DNA of 64,000 nucleotides from Sanguinoderma infundibulare (Eukaryota; Basidiomycota; Agaricomycetes; Polyporales; Polyporaceae), in NCBI GenBank assembly GCA_032821775.1, contig JAVLRN010000006.1, forward strand, positions 434,001 through 498,000. Direction: 5' to 3'. Below the pieces are notes generated by a model that did not search any database, was not told the DNA's origin, and was given only the letters and a program-made list of their open reading frames with translations. This document shows, in pieces, positions 51,473-62,357 of this stretch. A program made the position numbers and the translations under genes. How positions within the stretch are numbered: position 1 is the stretch's first letter; every line of letters starts with the position of its first letter.

Positions 51473-52232
51473 ATGGACTCCAACCAAATCACCATCCTCA
51501 ACGCGGAGTACTTCCAGTCCTTCTGCGACCGCGCCGGCCTGCAGAACGAAAAGATCGTGCCCGAGGACTGGCTCCGCGTGCACATCCCCTGCAAGACGGA
51601 GGACATGGCGAGCGACCCCTGTTGGTCCGAGAACGTCTTCCGGAACGAGCGGGGGGTCGGTTTCAGCTTGCTTGCCCAACCGAACTTTGAGGCTGAGCCC
51701 TACCTACGGGCCATCATGCCAGGGTTCGACGAGCGGCCGACGCTGGCAGGCGACGAGTTGGTTACGTTGCGGATCGACGTGAGTGCGCTTGCCATGCTTC
51801 GCGCGAAAGCAAGCATTCGCTGACGCTGACCTCGCGTGTGTGTATGCAGTGGCCAGGGTACAAGCCGAGAACGGCGGACATCGAGGTCCACACGCTGGGC
51901 CAGCTTGCGACGGACATCGCGAGGGAGTACATGAAGTGGCTCAAGGAGGTCAGTGCCGCGCACCTGTTCGAACGCCTGGCGGCGGCGTGCTGACCACCGT
52001 CTTGAACACATAGGCTCCGTACGAACAGTATGACGGCGACGACGGGTTCTGGAGGATCGCCGAACGCCAGCCGGTGCGTGCATTCGACGGCCTGATAACC
52101 TGGGAACCTGAGATGCGGCTCGTGGCGTTGCACCATGACTGGGAGACTCATGAGATAAGGGCAGAGGTCCACTTCGTCGTGCCAGACCTGACCTGGATGG
52201 GAGGTATAGATATCAACAAGTGCTTCAAGTAG
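51473..52232 (+). CDS. Hypothetical 207-aa protein
   Basis: Three exons (51473-51778, 51850-51948, 52014-52232) with phase-0 introns of 71 and 65 nt. I do not recognise the family. The protein is acidic and soluble-looking, with no signal peptide or membrane segment. It has several Trp-containing blocks (PEDWLRVHIPCK, DGFWRIAERQP, LITWEPEMRLVALHHDWE). The start was chosen because the exon codes continuously from this ATG and is preceded by an A/C-rich leader. It converges with the phosducin-like gene, whose stop is 177 bp beyond its own. Composition and splicing look like a normal expressed gene. Confidence 0.7.
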
Positions 52233-52409
52233 GGCGGAGGATAGCTGGGCAGGTCTCAGCGCCGACAGTAGCACCGACTGTGACGATGACTGATATATGT
52301 TGATGTCATGATCCCGAAGCCAACTTTCTATTCGGATGTTTGTCAGCATCACATGTATATGCTACAGTGTGTGGCAATGGAAGGAAAGTCCGGAGCAGGA
52401 AGGTGAAAG

Positions 52410-53688
52410 CTATCGCTCGTCGTCGCTGGTGCCGAACACAAGTTCCTCGCCATCGTCGCTGAACTCGTCGTCGGACAGGTTGATGTTTCCGCTGGTGCCG
52501 CCGTAGTGTCGAGGGGATGTCAGGATGTTGTGCCTATGGGAGCGCGAGCGTGTTAAAACCAATACATTGGAAGATGTGCATGCCGACCGACCGTTTTAGT
52601 AATTCCTCGATGCCCTGCGTAGCCTCCCAATCCACGCGCACCCACGAGTGCGCAAGTTCGCCACCGCGGTAAACGAGAAGTGTCGGCAGGACGTCGGTGT
52701 CGACTTCATCATCTCCCCATTGTTCATCATCGTCCTCCTCTTCATCGTCATCATCGCCACCCTTTTCGTCCTCCTCGTCAAAGAACTCGTCCTTTTCTTG
52801 AATGCGCGAGTGATTTGAGACCACCGCACGGGATAGGAGACGTGAAGAAGAGAGTGGTGTCTGGAGAAGACTGGGTTGTGAGCCCCCGCCTGAGGCGAAG
52901 CCGATGGCTCCTGCGCGCGCACGCAGGAATTTGGTATATGGATAGGTGCGCGCGAGGAAGGACAGCGCGTCATCTAGGGTCGCGCATCTGTCTAGAGACT
53001 ATACAAACACACGTATCAGCAAATAGCACAGTGGAGAGAAAGGGAAGAGCAGCAGATGGTGCACGCAGGGAAAGGGACATCTAGGCCACGCACCGGATCG
53101 TAGATGTGCACCACCACCCAAACGTTCCTGTCCTCCTCCACAGCCTGCACATAGCTCCTCACCCCCACCTCGCGCAGGTGCCCATACCGTCCGTTCCTCG
53201 CTCCCTTGGACGGCCCCCCTTGCTGCCGCCCCTCCAAGCGCGCCTCCTCCGCCCGCCTCTCCCGCTCCTCCTCCGCCCACGTCTTCCCTCCCAGGCTCGC
53301 CTTCTCCATCGCACGGTTGAGCTCCCGGACGTCGTCCGCGCGCCTTGCGCGTGCCGCCGCCTCTGCCTCGCGCCTGTCGCGGATGACGCCCTTCACGCCG
53401 GTGCGGCCGGGGCCCATGCCGATCGACTCGCCCTGCTGCTGCGACGCGACGTGCGCCTCGATCTCGGCGCGCCGCTCCGCGTCCGAATCGTACTCGAAGT
53501 CATCCGCCTCGGGGTGCCAGGGTTCGGCGGTCGGGGAGGGGGATCGGGACCGGACGGGGGAGGTCGAGCGGGAGGGCGGGGCAAAGAGCCTCCCGGAGAG
53601 GACGAGGTCCTCGATGTCGCCATACTGTGCGATGAGGAGGCATGCGAGATGAGATGCCTTCACGCCTCTATCTGGGGACACGTACCAT
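52410..53688 (-). CDS. Phosducin-like protein (thioredoxin-fold chaperone cofactor)
   Basis: The exons are 53624-53094, 52998-52592 and 52533-52410, plus a first exon ending at 53686. The first coding block is YGDIEDLVLSGRLFAPP; then MGPGRTGVKGVIRDRREAEA, RYGHLREVGVRSYVQAVEED and VWVVVHIYD, followed by LSFLARTYPYTKFLRARA. Together these match the phosducin thioredoxin-like domain. Phosducin-like proteins assist the CCT chaperonin in folding G-beta subunits, actin or tubulin in the cytosol. The acidic run (Asp/Glu over about 30 residues around 52690-52790) inserted before VLPTLLVYRGGELAHSWVRV is unusual. The start is unclear: the frame upstream of KAKTM stays open (SATATISQLETAICKAKTM) but reaches a stop before any ATG, so translation may begin at the ATG at 53688, directly before the intron, giving 354 aa. 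Confidence 0.85.
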
Positions 53689-53813
53689 CGTCTTCGCCTT
53701 ACAGATCGCCGTCTCGAGTTGAGATATCGTAGCAGTAGCGGACCGTGGCGCAGCCCAAGCATACAAACTGCCCAGTTTGGGCTACAATACCTTTAAACGA
53801 GCTGTTCCACCAT

Positions 53814-53893
53814 GGCCCAATGGTCTAGTCGTATGATTCGCGCTTCGGGTTCGCAGTTGCGCGAGGTCCCGGGTTCAATTCCCGGTTGGGCCC
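53814..53893 (+). tRNA. tRNA-Pro (anticodon CGG) with an 8-nt intron
   Basis: The cloverleaf is complete: acceptor stem GGCCCAA/TTGGGCC, discriminator C, D-arm with TGGTCTAGTCG (A box), anticodon stem CGCGC/GCGCG, and T-arm with CCGGGTTCAATTCCCGG (B box). The anticodon loop reads TT-CGG-G, followed by 8 extra bases (TTCGCAGT) before the 3' stem, at the canonical intron site next to position 37. A T6 run at about 53912 would end Pol III transcription. It decodes CCG, a frequent codon in this GC-rich genome. The tRNA lies only about 125 bp from the start region of the phosducin-like gene. Confidence 0.95.
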
Positions 53894-54106
53894 TTTCTAT
53901 TCACGCGTTGATGTTTTTTAAACAGAACGCACCAGATCAGGCTTTGGTCCTTCCACCGTCCCAAACCATATCGTGAGTTGACTGGCGATAGCACACGTCC
54001 TTTTCTAGACTTGACGAAACCTTCTGGACAGCACAGGAATGTACATGAAGAAACGGCTGGGTACAGCAGAGGACGAACGAAACACACAACGCGACAGCTA
54101 CGTGGA

Positions 54107-55394
54107 TCACCTCGGAGTAGCCAGCCCACCACCAGATGCACCGTTTGCGGCTGACGCTGCTATCATAGCAGGTGCACTAGCATGCGCCTGAAGCGGCGCA
54201 GCGCTGGTAGAGCGGCCAGAGAGCACGGAGCGATATGAAGTCGTTGATGAACCATGTGTAGACCAGAAGGCGTCGTACGTGAGGCCCCCGCCTATCCCTG
54301 GACTGGTCGCGCCCGCGCCTGGCGCGGCAGTCGAGGGCATGGGCGAGGCCGTCGGAGTTGCGGAGCTAGGTGGAGGCAGGGGTATCGGAATGGACGTGGA
54401 CATTATTGAACGTAGCGCGGCGAGTTGGGAGTCTACGAGCCCAGTGGGCTGCATGGGGTCGAATGGCTCGTGGAAGGAGTTGTAGGTTTGGGAGGATGAC
54501 GGCGGAGGCGGTGGGTGCGTTGATGAGTGTGAGGACGCGGACGGTTGGCTCGCTTTCGCGTTTGGCGTGGAATTGTGTGGATGGTACAGGCTGGGTGCTG
54601 AGTCCATTATGACGGTCGCGGTAGAGTCTGAGCGCGAGATGGGATATCGGGTTGGGGCGTTGCCGAAGCCGACATGGGGAGCGAGGGGGGTTGCGACACG
54701 GTTGATATTTGGGGTGGGTGTGGAAGGTAGTGACAGCGTTACGGACGAATCCACGCTCAAGGAAGATGCTACAATGCATCATTAGGAGAACGAGCCAGGG
54801 TCACAGTGCAAAGGAGAGTCATCTGGACGTACATGAGCCGGTCAAGGTCCCGTTGGTTCGCAAGCCCGTACTCGAACCAGCACTTCCAGAAGCATTTAGT
54901 TGTAATGTCGTCTGGGAATTAGAGATCGAGGGAACGTTCTCTTGTTGCCAGATGGTCGTAGAGAAGGTGGCGGAAGACAGCATACGGCCGTTTCGACGGC
55001 CTCCGGGAGAGATGACAGGATATGGTCGTGTGAGGTGGGTATGTCTGAAGTAAAGATTCTCGACCTCGCTAAGCGTTTGGCGTTGCTGGCATGACAGTGT
55101 TACCTTTCCGCCTAAGTAGCAACTAGAACAAAGACAACGTACCCATCCATGTTCCACCTTGAGCTTCGCGTACTGCAATCTGAGACGCAGTTGCCCTGAG
55201 AGCTGGGCAGCGCATACCAGGGGTCACCCGAAGCACTCATCCATAAGACTCTAGAGACGCACGTAGTTCGCTTTCGCTTTGTCCGCTACAACGCCTTTGA
55301 CTCGCTCCGCCTTAATATGACCTCCTTCGGCCTCCACTTTGCGCCGTTTGTGATCCGTCGTTTGGAAGGCGCTGGACTGTGCAGACTCCGCCAT
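54107..55394 (-). CDS. Whi5/Nrm1-like transcriptional repressor candidate
   Basis: Four exons (55394-55263, 55202-55143, 55085-54833, 54768-54107) encode 368 aa with closed phases. Exon 2 encodes the only conserved block, LSGQLRLRLQYAKLKVEHGW, which continues into QRQTLSEVENLYFRH. Its L-x2-RL-x2-A-x2-KV pattern resembles the GTB motif of Whi5/Nrm1 proteins, which bind SBF/MBF transcription factors and hold back G1/S genes. The N-terminus has a basic patch (DHKRRKVE) as a possible nuclear signal. The remaining 250 residues are Ser/Thr/Pro-rich with many SP and TP sites (STPTPN, TPTASPMPS), as expected for a cyclin-dependent-kinase target. Longer open frame upstream of the ATG is not supported. 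Assignment rests on the motif alone. Confidence 0.68.
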
Positions 55395-56083
55395 TGAAAG
55401 TAGTCGTACGCTGCTTGTGATCGCGAGGAGAGGGGGGGGGTGCAGGATGGGCGGGCGACGGAGCAAGAGTAAGCGAAGGCCGGGCCTCACGGCAACCGTC
55501 GCGAGAAATACAGGCGTGTCGAGTCACGTGGAATGCCGCTGCGGCCAGACGCGCCGTCGGCCATCTCCCACTGAGGACCTCCCAAGGACCCTTTCCCCAA
55601 TGCCCATTTCTCCCTCTCTCCCAATGGACTTGTTTCTCATCATGAAGGAGCCAAGAGAATTCCGAGTTCTGTAGTCAACGTGTCAGTAATATGCGCGCAT
55701 CTCGGAATACTGTGTAGCTAGAGTTGGTGTACTCGGGCGACTCGGACAGAGGTGTGTAGCCTTTTCTGTAACCGTAACGACAACTTGGCCTTACTGCAAG
55801 CTAGAATGTTAACTCATATCTCCTTAAGTGTCGAAAAAATTCGATGTTACAGTAACGCATTCCTGCCTATCTACACACTCGAGAAACGAACGTCAAAATT
55901 ATGTCCAGTGCATCAATCCAACTAAACCTCGCTGTACAATCGCGATGCCAAACGGCTGGCTTTCTATTGTCCCGATGATCCTCCGTCGTTCGCGTTGGCC
56001 AGGTACACGCTCCATTCATCCCACCTGCCAGAGGACAAACGGATGAACGACTGTGACCGCACGAACAGAACAAGGCATGGCAC
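55395..56083. other. Short intergenic region between two minus-strand regulators
   Basis: This holds the promoter of the Whi5-like gene and the terminator region of the Zn2Cys6 gene. A G9 run lies at 55432-55440, in the leader of the Whi5-like gene. No other gene is seen. Confidence 0.45.
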
Positions 56084-59000
56084 CTACCCGAACGTCGGCG
56101 GCGCGTTCGACCACACCGTCAGCGCGTCATTCAAGAGAGCAAAGTCAGATGTCTCGATGCCCCCCTGTGTCTCTATAGCCGGATAAACTCCCGGATTCGC
56201 GAGATGCTGGGTGACCTGAGGGTGACCGCTTGGCCCCGCCTGTGAGGCGGAAGGAAGCGACGACACCGGCTCGCTGTAGCCAAGCGGCTCGAGGCCGAAC
56301 ATTGCGCCGCCGTCGACGCCTGCATGGAACTCGCCGGGCGCACCGCTGAGATGCCGTTGCTGGAGAGGGGGCTGATGCGGGAAGGGGCCATAATTATGTG
56401 GGAAAGTAAACACCGGAGGTATCTCAGCTGTCGACTGGCTGTGTAGGGCGCCGTCAAAGGCCCGGGTTGGTATCGTCCCCAGTCCATTCGATCCGAATGG
56501 GGAAGCAAGCAGGAAATCAAGGTCATCGGGTAGATGGAGTGCTGGGCCCGGCTGGGCAAAGGTAGATGAAAACCGGGGATCGGTATTATTCGCATCATGA
56601 GGGTTAGATTGAAGATTAGTATCGAAACCGTCGGTGTGCTGGATGCGCGGCGGGTCTTCGATTGAGGCAGCGACCGAAGATTGCGGAGGGTTCTTCTCCG
56701 CGTCGTTGGAAGGGTGGTCCTGCGCGGTCATCGAGAAACTTGCGGGCTGGGATGGATGCTCGTTGGCAGCGGACACTAAGTCGTTCAGGATCTCGCTTTT
56801 CCCCGGAATGTGAGCGAACATGACAGTGGGTGGATAGAAAAGTGCACGAACCAGAGCGCATCCACGACATGCATTCTGAAAGGATTGGTCAGCGGCAGAC
56901 TATTCTCCGCAGTGAATAGGGACGTACTCATATCGTAGCGACCTGAGCATTTCAACCCCCTTCCTCACTAAGGCCACATCCCTTTCCATGTTCACTGCTC
57001 GACCCGAGCGCTTCAGTCCTAGGATGTTCATCATCAGGATAATCCCAGACGTGAATATCACACCCTGGACAATGCACGAGCGAAAAGTGAGCGTGCTTGA
57101 ATGGTGTTGTCAGACAGCCCTGCACACACCATGCTATTAGGAACAAGCGTTCCTGTCCGCTTGTAGACGACCTCGAGCACCTGGATAGTTGCACGAGCCG
57201 CGTTCATGCATATGATGACGGACGGGAAGGAAAGCGGAGACTCGCGACGAGAGGACGCTATGAACTGTCGGTGGACGGCGATCTGGAACAGATAATGGTG
57301 CGCCGCGAGTATCCCGGACTGGGACAGGAATAGCTCGTTCTCTTGATCCGGATTCCAGCGTACTGCGGCGAGACGCATGCTGATCTTGAGCGATAGACGG
57401 AGAAGCGGAATGAAAAGGAAGCTCACAATGGGTTGGAAGCGAGTCCAGCCACTTGTTCAGCGACGAATCGAGCTCAGAGACGATGCGCTGCTCCCATTGG
57501 TGGTCAGATTGCCCGAGTTGGGCTCGTGACTTGTTGGTCGAGTACTTGGAGGAGAAGCGAGCGTGGGTTAGCGGTCATTTGCATAAACGGACTTACTTAC
57601 GATCGTTCGCATCGCAAACGCGAGGATCTGCTCCAACCTGATCAGGTAGACAAAAGCGGATATCTTGGACGGTTTTCCAGGCGGTTGCTTGAACAGGTTC
57701 TCTCCTTCCGGTGTCGTCCAGTACTCGTCGTCGCACTCGGTCGGCAAAGCGAGGTCGAAGCTGCCCGAACGTTAGCCGCAAAGCGATGGATTGCAGGAAC
57801 GATCGGCTTACTCCTCGTCGTGGATGGACGACGGTCTTCCGAGACCGTAACAGATCATCCATTCCAGCACTATCAAAATCCTGCAGGACGTCAGACTGGG
57901 CAGATCGCGAATTCGCGGAACTTACCAGAATGCTCGGCGCCATAATTCCTCTTCAACCGTCGGAGTCGGCGAGTACATCTTCTTGCGGTGAGCACCGACG
58001 TCGATTGCGAGCCGAACTCCAACGCCGATCAGCGTCCAGGTCGTCTGTGGTGCGGTAGTTCCTTGGAGGAAAAATACCATAAGCTTACCAAAGAGGAGGG
58101 TGTGGCACATCAGATCACAATCGCACGGAAGGAATCTAATGCTACATACGACGTAGATTTGGAGGTCATGCAGCCTCACTGGAGCGAGTGGCAGTCTACG
58201 CGCATCCTCGACCTGGCGGAACCACTTCCAACCTACGGAATGAGGTTCCGACTTGTCAAGAAACACACGGGAATCGCGTGTAAATCGCGAGCCGTTCGCG
58301 CACACCAGCATGACAGTCGCGCCAAAGCCGCCGTCACGCAGATGTCGCCCGCGGTCGACACACTTCTTAAACGTCGGCTCGTGGAGGAGAGGAAGCATGT
58401 CGTTGATGTTGCGAAAGTAAAGCTCCACAAGTGTGTTCATCAGGTCTTTGGGCGGAAAATCTGTCTCCTCGAAGGTGGGCAGTTCCTCCTCCATCGCGGA
58501 TTCCAGCCACTCGATGCCCGTCAGCATATCACACATTAAAGATATGTTTGGCTGCACTTACTGATTGTCGTCCATTTGAGTCATGGGTCTGTTCAGGTCC
58601 TGGACTAGGGCGTTGAGTCTTCAATCCCAGTGCAGACCGTATCAATATCAGGCTGCTTGACTTCCCGTGATACCGGCCGGGTTCCAGACTGATGGACAGG
58701 TTTCGGATGCCTTCAGTTAACTCTTTGTCGAATTCAGCCTCCTCGTCTTCGTCACTCTGTGGATCGTTGTCGGAAACCGGTGGAGGTGACAAAACGGCCA
58801 TGGTTGAAGGTATAATAGATGCGTCGATGCGAGATACACTGGTGTGCGGTGTTTTGGAGGCGGTTGGCACGGCTGGGATTGGATCGTTGTCGGACAAACT
58901 ACCTTCAAGTTGCTTAGCAGCGTCTGGGTCAGGACAAAGCTGTTAAACAATTGCATTCAGCGGCATTAATGGCTAGCATGTAAGGAGCGATCACCTTGCT

Positions 59001-59537
59001 GACAAGTCTCTCCATCCGCTCGAGGCGACTTTCAAGATCTTGAACATAACTTTAAACCGCATCGTCAGCGACCCTGTGAGGATAAAATGAAGGAAGCGAT
59101 GCCCGTCCAATCTAACACATCGTATTTCTCCCATAGCTGTCCACCGATATGCCCATATACGTACAGGACAAGAAACGTACCTGCTGGGATAGCTGCTCTT
59201 CTGAGGGACTGTCAGTGACCAAGTAGGTCGTAAAAGGCACAAATTAACATACGTGCACGCCCTCAAGGTATTTGCACTCGGTCCGCAGCCCTATACATCT
59301 TGAGCAGCGATTATTCGGCATCTGGGGACCATCACCTGAGGCATGAACACAAGGTAAGGATGTATCTTGCGCCATGGGCGATCCGGACCTACATTTGACT
59401 GAACATGTTTAGTTGTGATTTTGAAGGACGGAAGGATTGAAGGGTTACTTACCCTTTTTGCGTCTGCAGTAGTCGCATGCACGTTGAAGCTTGCGCTTTT
59501 TAGAGGTGGGACCGGCGTTCTCGTCTTCAGAAGACAT
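56084..59537 (-). CDS. Zn2Cys6 / Fungal_trans transcription factor, 15 exons
   Basis: Exons: 59537-59453, 59398-59393, 59335-59253, 59200-59181, 59049-58995, 58939-58562, 58509-58150, 58083-57926, 57880-57812, 57760-57601, 57544-57427, 57362-57130, 57064-56928, 56875-56852, 56795-56084; 865 aa, all phases closed. The N-terminal cluster reads CDYCRRKKVKCDGPQ then NNRCSRCIGLRTECKYL, i.e. six Cys binding two zinc ions; the third Cys depends on a 6-nt microexon. A dimerisation coiled coil follows (YVQDLESRLERMERLVSK). The central Fungal_trans domain has LYFRNINDMLPLLHEPTFKK, FFLQGTTAPQTTWTLIGVG, ICYGLGRPSSIHDEEFDLAL and PTECDDEYW. The C-terminal 240 residues are Pro/Ser/Gln-rich, likely an activation region. 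Members regulate catabolic genes in the nucleus; the target here is unknown. Confidence 0.9.
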
Positions 59538-59870
59538 GGCTGTGACTCGGACGACCACGCGTTACCGATTCTGAGACTTAGCTCGAGGTTGACTAGCGTG
59601 TTTAGCAGGGGTTGGAGATGGGAGGGAGAGAGCGCAGCAGAAAGCTGCAGCGGATCCGGAGGCGCCTGGCGTCCTCCAAAATGTGCTTAGTCGGCCGTAC
59701 AGCCACTTCCTTGGCCCGTTTTGGCGCCTAAGCACCGCCCCTGGTTAGCGCCCTCGGGTGCGACACCGAATACTACCTTCTTCTTCTTCAACAACTTTGT
59801 CGAACCGTCATCTTCCAACACTCCATAATCATCCTCTCATCTTCTCTTAACCGCATCCGTGTTTCCAGAA

Positions 59871-60323
59871 ATGAGTTTTAATTTCGTCGCGAAGAGCCCT
59901 GTAAGCATTTCACCAGGTTTATACACATTCGGAGTGGTCACCTCGAGCTTCAACCACCGGCGGTCACTTCTGGCAGCCCAAGCCTTCGGGGAGCAATGAC
60001 AGCGTCATACCAGACCTCGCTGAATCTTCAAATTCAAAGACACATGATACATTCATCATCCCCTTCATTCCGACTTCAACACCATCACCCTCGCTAAACG
60101 CCTCCCCGCCTCGCTCGTGGTGATGATCCTTACCAGTGGCGCATGTAGAAAGTGGCCGGAACTGGTTGCGCTTACCCACATCTGTCAACACTGGCACAAT
60201 GTAGCGCGAGGAACACCTCAACTGTGGGCGGAGGCCGTTCATTCGATACCAGCCGAACGACGGAAAGACTTGCCGATATACACACGAGGCGAGGAGCTGA
60301 TGCTATCATGTTGCCTGTGGTGA
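59871..60323 (+). pseudogene. Truncated F-box gene relic
   Basis: A plausible first exon begins at 59871 (MSFNFVAKSP) with a GTAAGC donor and an acceptor 96 nt later. The following sequence then needs a frame change to reach an F-box block, LAKRLPASLVVMILTSGACR, WPELVALTHICQHWHNVARG and TPQLWAEAV, which ends at a stop at 60321-60323. Basidiomycete F-box proteins normally run for several hundred residues more, so this is a front end without its LRR-like body. The frameshift and truncation argue for a relic, although an unseen intron could repair the frame. Confidence 0.6.
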
Positions 60324-61485
60324 ATACCGTCTGAAGTATTTCCGTCGTCTGCTTGCAGCTGTGCATATCCTCTAATACTCTGGGCCTGCACAGTTTGTGT
60401 GGACCGTGATGATCGCCGCCCGGCAGCGCTACCGCCCGAGGCAGAAATAGCGAATCCAACGGTGATGGCATAGCAAAGGCGAACTCCTCAACATTGTTAC
60501 AATTACATCCACTGGGTGCCTCAGAAATCGCGCGGCTGTAGCAAAATGCCGACGGCGCCACCGCGTCAGCAGTGCTCTGGCACAGGCCGGGAGGCGATAT
60601 ACGTGGCGTCTTCAGGTGCGTCGTACACTATCCTGCACATTACAACTGCATTCGAGAAGTCCGCTATTATTCGCGGCAACGTTAACAGGATACTGGATAG
60701 ACTCTCGCCGTCGGCGTCTGGCGAACTACTGGCACGCACTGACGCATGCACAGCCTCCAGACGCACAAACTTGCGATGCATCTCGACGACGGGCTGTTAC
60801 AGTCTCCTCCTCTGTCACATGCATCGTGATGTGCAGAGTTGAAGCCGATCTTTTCCCAGGCTGTGCCATGATGATGATGTGCACGATATATGATACCGCT
60901 ACTGGTGAGTAGATCATATGGGCGTCTTCCTGTGTTGAGTTTTGTGTCCCTCAGGCCGCAGGCCCTGACTGACAGTTAATAGCGTTTATTCGATCATTTG
61001 AAGTCGAGTCAGTGTGATTCTGTGCACCCTGTAATTGCAAAGATGCCATCATTTGAACATCGGTACCGCTATTCGTCTAGGTTGCGCCATCCAGGTGCAG
61101 AATACGCCCTTCCAATGATGCATGTACGCCAGTTTCGTGAGTCGATATTCTTGCACATCTGATTCCGATTGCGCGTTCTCAGGGATACGCACTGCCGTCA
61201 GCAATGCAATCCGCGCCAAAAAGCGGAAGACATGCTCGTAGAAGGCATCTTACACACGACGATCCCTCCGGATGGCTTTCTTCAACATGCCACGACTGTT
61301 CGGGGCTGTAGATCGGCGAGCATAGGACGCAAAAGCCACTCGATAGTTAGCGAATGCTGCGAGCAAGTTATAAAAACGAGGCCACAATCTGCGTCGAGGA
61401 CAACTCCACTGCAGACTCACACCACACCACCCACTCCTTCCTCTCATTTATTTCTACTCTGTAACAGTGAGCCCACGACGCCACA
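60324..61485. other. Interval without a supported gene
   Basis: The first 500 bp may be decayed remainder of the F-box gene; no motif could be followed. The last 100 bp (CCACACCACCCACTCCTTCC) look like the pyrimidine-rich leader of the gene at 61486. Confidence 0.4.
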
Positions 61486-62357
61486 ATGCACCCTTACTAC
61501 GATGATGGCCGGTCCTTCCAGGCCCCGAACGCCCCGCCTTCTTCGTATCCCGCGGCCAATTGGCCTGACGAACTAGCGGGCCAGCAGTATGGCATGGACC
61601 CTCGCGTCTTCTCCGACTCTGCTGCACACTCGCAATTCGTCGGGGACCCATACGGCGTGGCCACCTCAACGGCGTACCCGACGTCAGCACCGCAGGGCTC
61701 CGAGTACATCGACCCCCGTGCACTGTACCCCAGCGCGTACCCGATGTCCCCACAACAGACGTTGTGGCAGCAGCCTTCGACGGCGACGCATGACCCATAC
61801 TCGGCGCAGCACGCATCACTTAATGCGAACCCAGGGTCTGCACCGGTCTTCCTGTACCCACCCTCACACGCGGGCCCGCCGACGCCGCACTCAGGCTCGA
61901 ACGTCGGGTATCCGTCTATGCCATCAACATACACCGAGGACGCGGAGGACCCGTTGGGACGCGACCCGTCGGGGCGAACCCGCGAGTGGTCGCAGCACCT
62001 GACAATGCAGGGCGCGCCGCGAGAGCGAATCGCGATCGCCTGTGACCGATGGTAAGTCTGCCCAAGCGTTCGAAAGTCGAGTAATCGCTCACGATTATCG
62101 ATCATTAATTCTGTCAACGCAGCCGCACGCGAAAGATGAAGTGCGACGGCGCCCAGCCGGCGTGCAGCAACTGCCAGCGGGCGGCGCATCAGGGGGTGGT
62201 GTGTCGGTACGAGCCTGAGCCCGGGCGACGGGGCCCGGACCAGGCACAGAGGATACGGTCCCCGCCTGGCCAACGGAGGCCGCGGAAATCGGCTGCGCGT
62301 CGGGGGCAAGAGGATGATGCCGCTACCGAGTCCTTGGAATATGGTTGGGCCGGGTGA
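61486..62357 (+). CDS. Small protein with a Zn2Cys6 cluster near its C-terminus
   Basis: Two exons (61486-62051, 62123-62357) encode 266 aa. Residues 1-170 are Pro/Ser/Tyr/Gln-rich and disordered. The zinc cluster begins IACDRC and continues RTRKMKCDGAQPACSNCQRA...VVCRY, giving the six ligands with standard spacing; the fourth codon of the motif (Cys) is split by the 71-nt intron. A basic Arg/Pro-rich tail of about 50 residues follows. This places the DNA-binding cluster at the C-terminal end, the reverse of most fungal Zn2Cys6 activators, and no Fungal_trans domain is present. It should be a nuclear DNA-binding protein. The start is the first ATG after a leader and the frame is open throughout. 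Confidence 0.85.

Noticed and set aside
53393..53623. Alternative minus-strand frame starting MATSRTSSSPGG
   Set aside because: It is out of frame with the conserved phosducin blocks that occupy the same bases.
55395..55490. N-terminal extension of the Whi5-like frame
   Set aside because: The extra 32 codons are Leu/Pro/Arg repeats translated from the leader; the ATG at 55394 begins the acidic/basic sequence expected of the protein.
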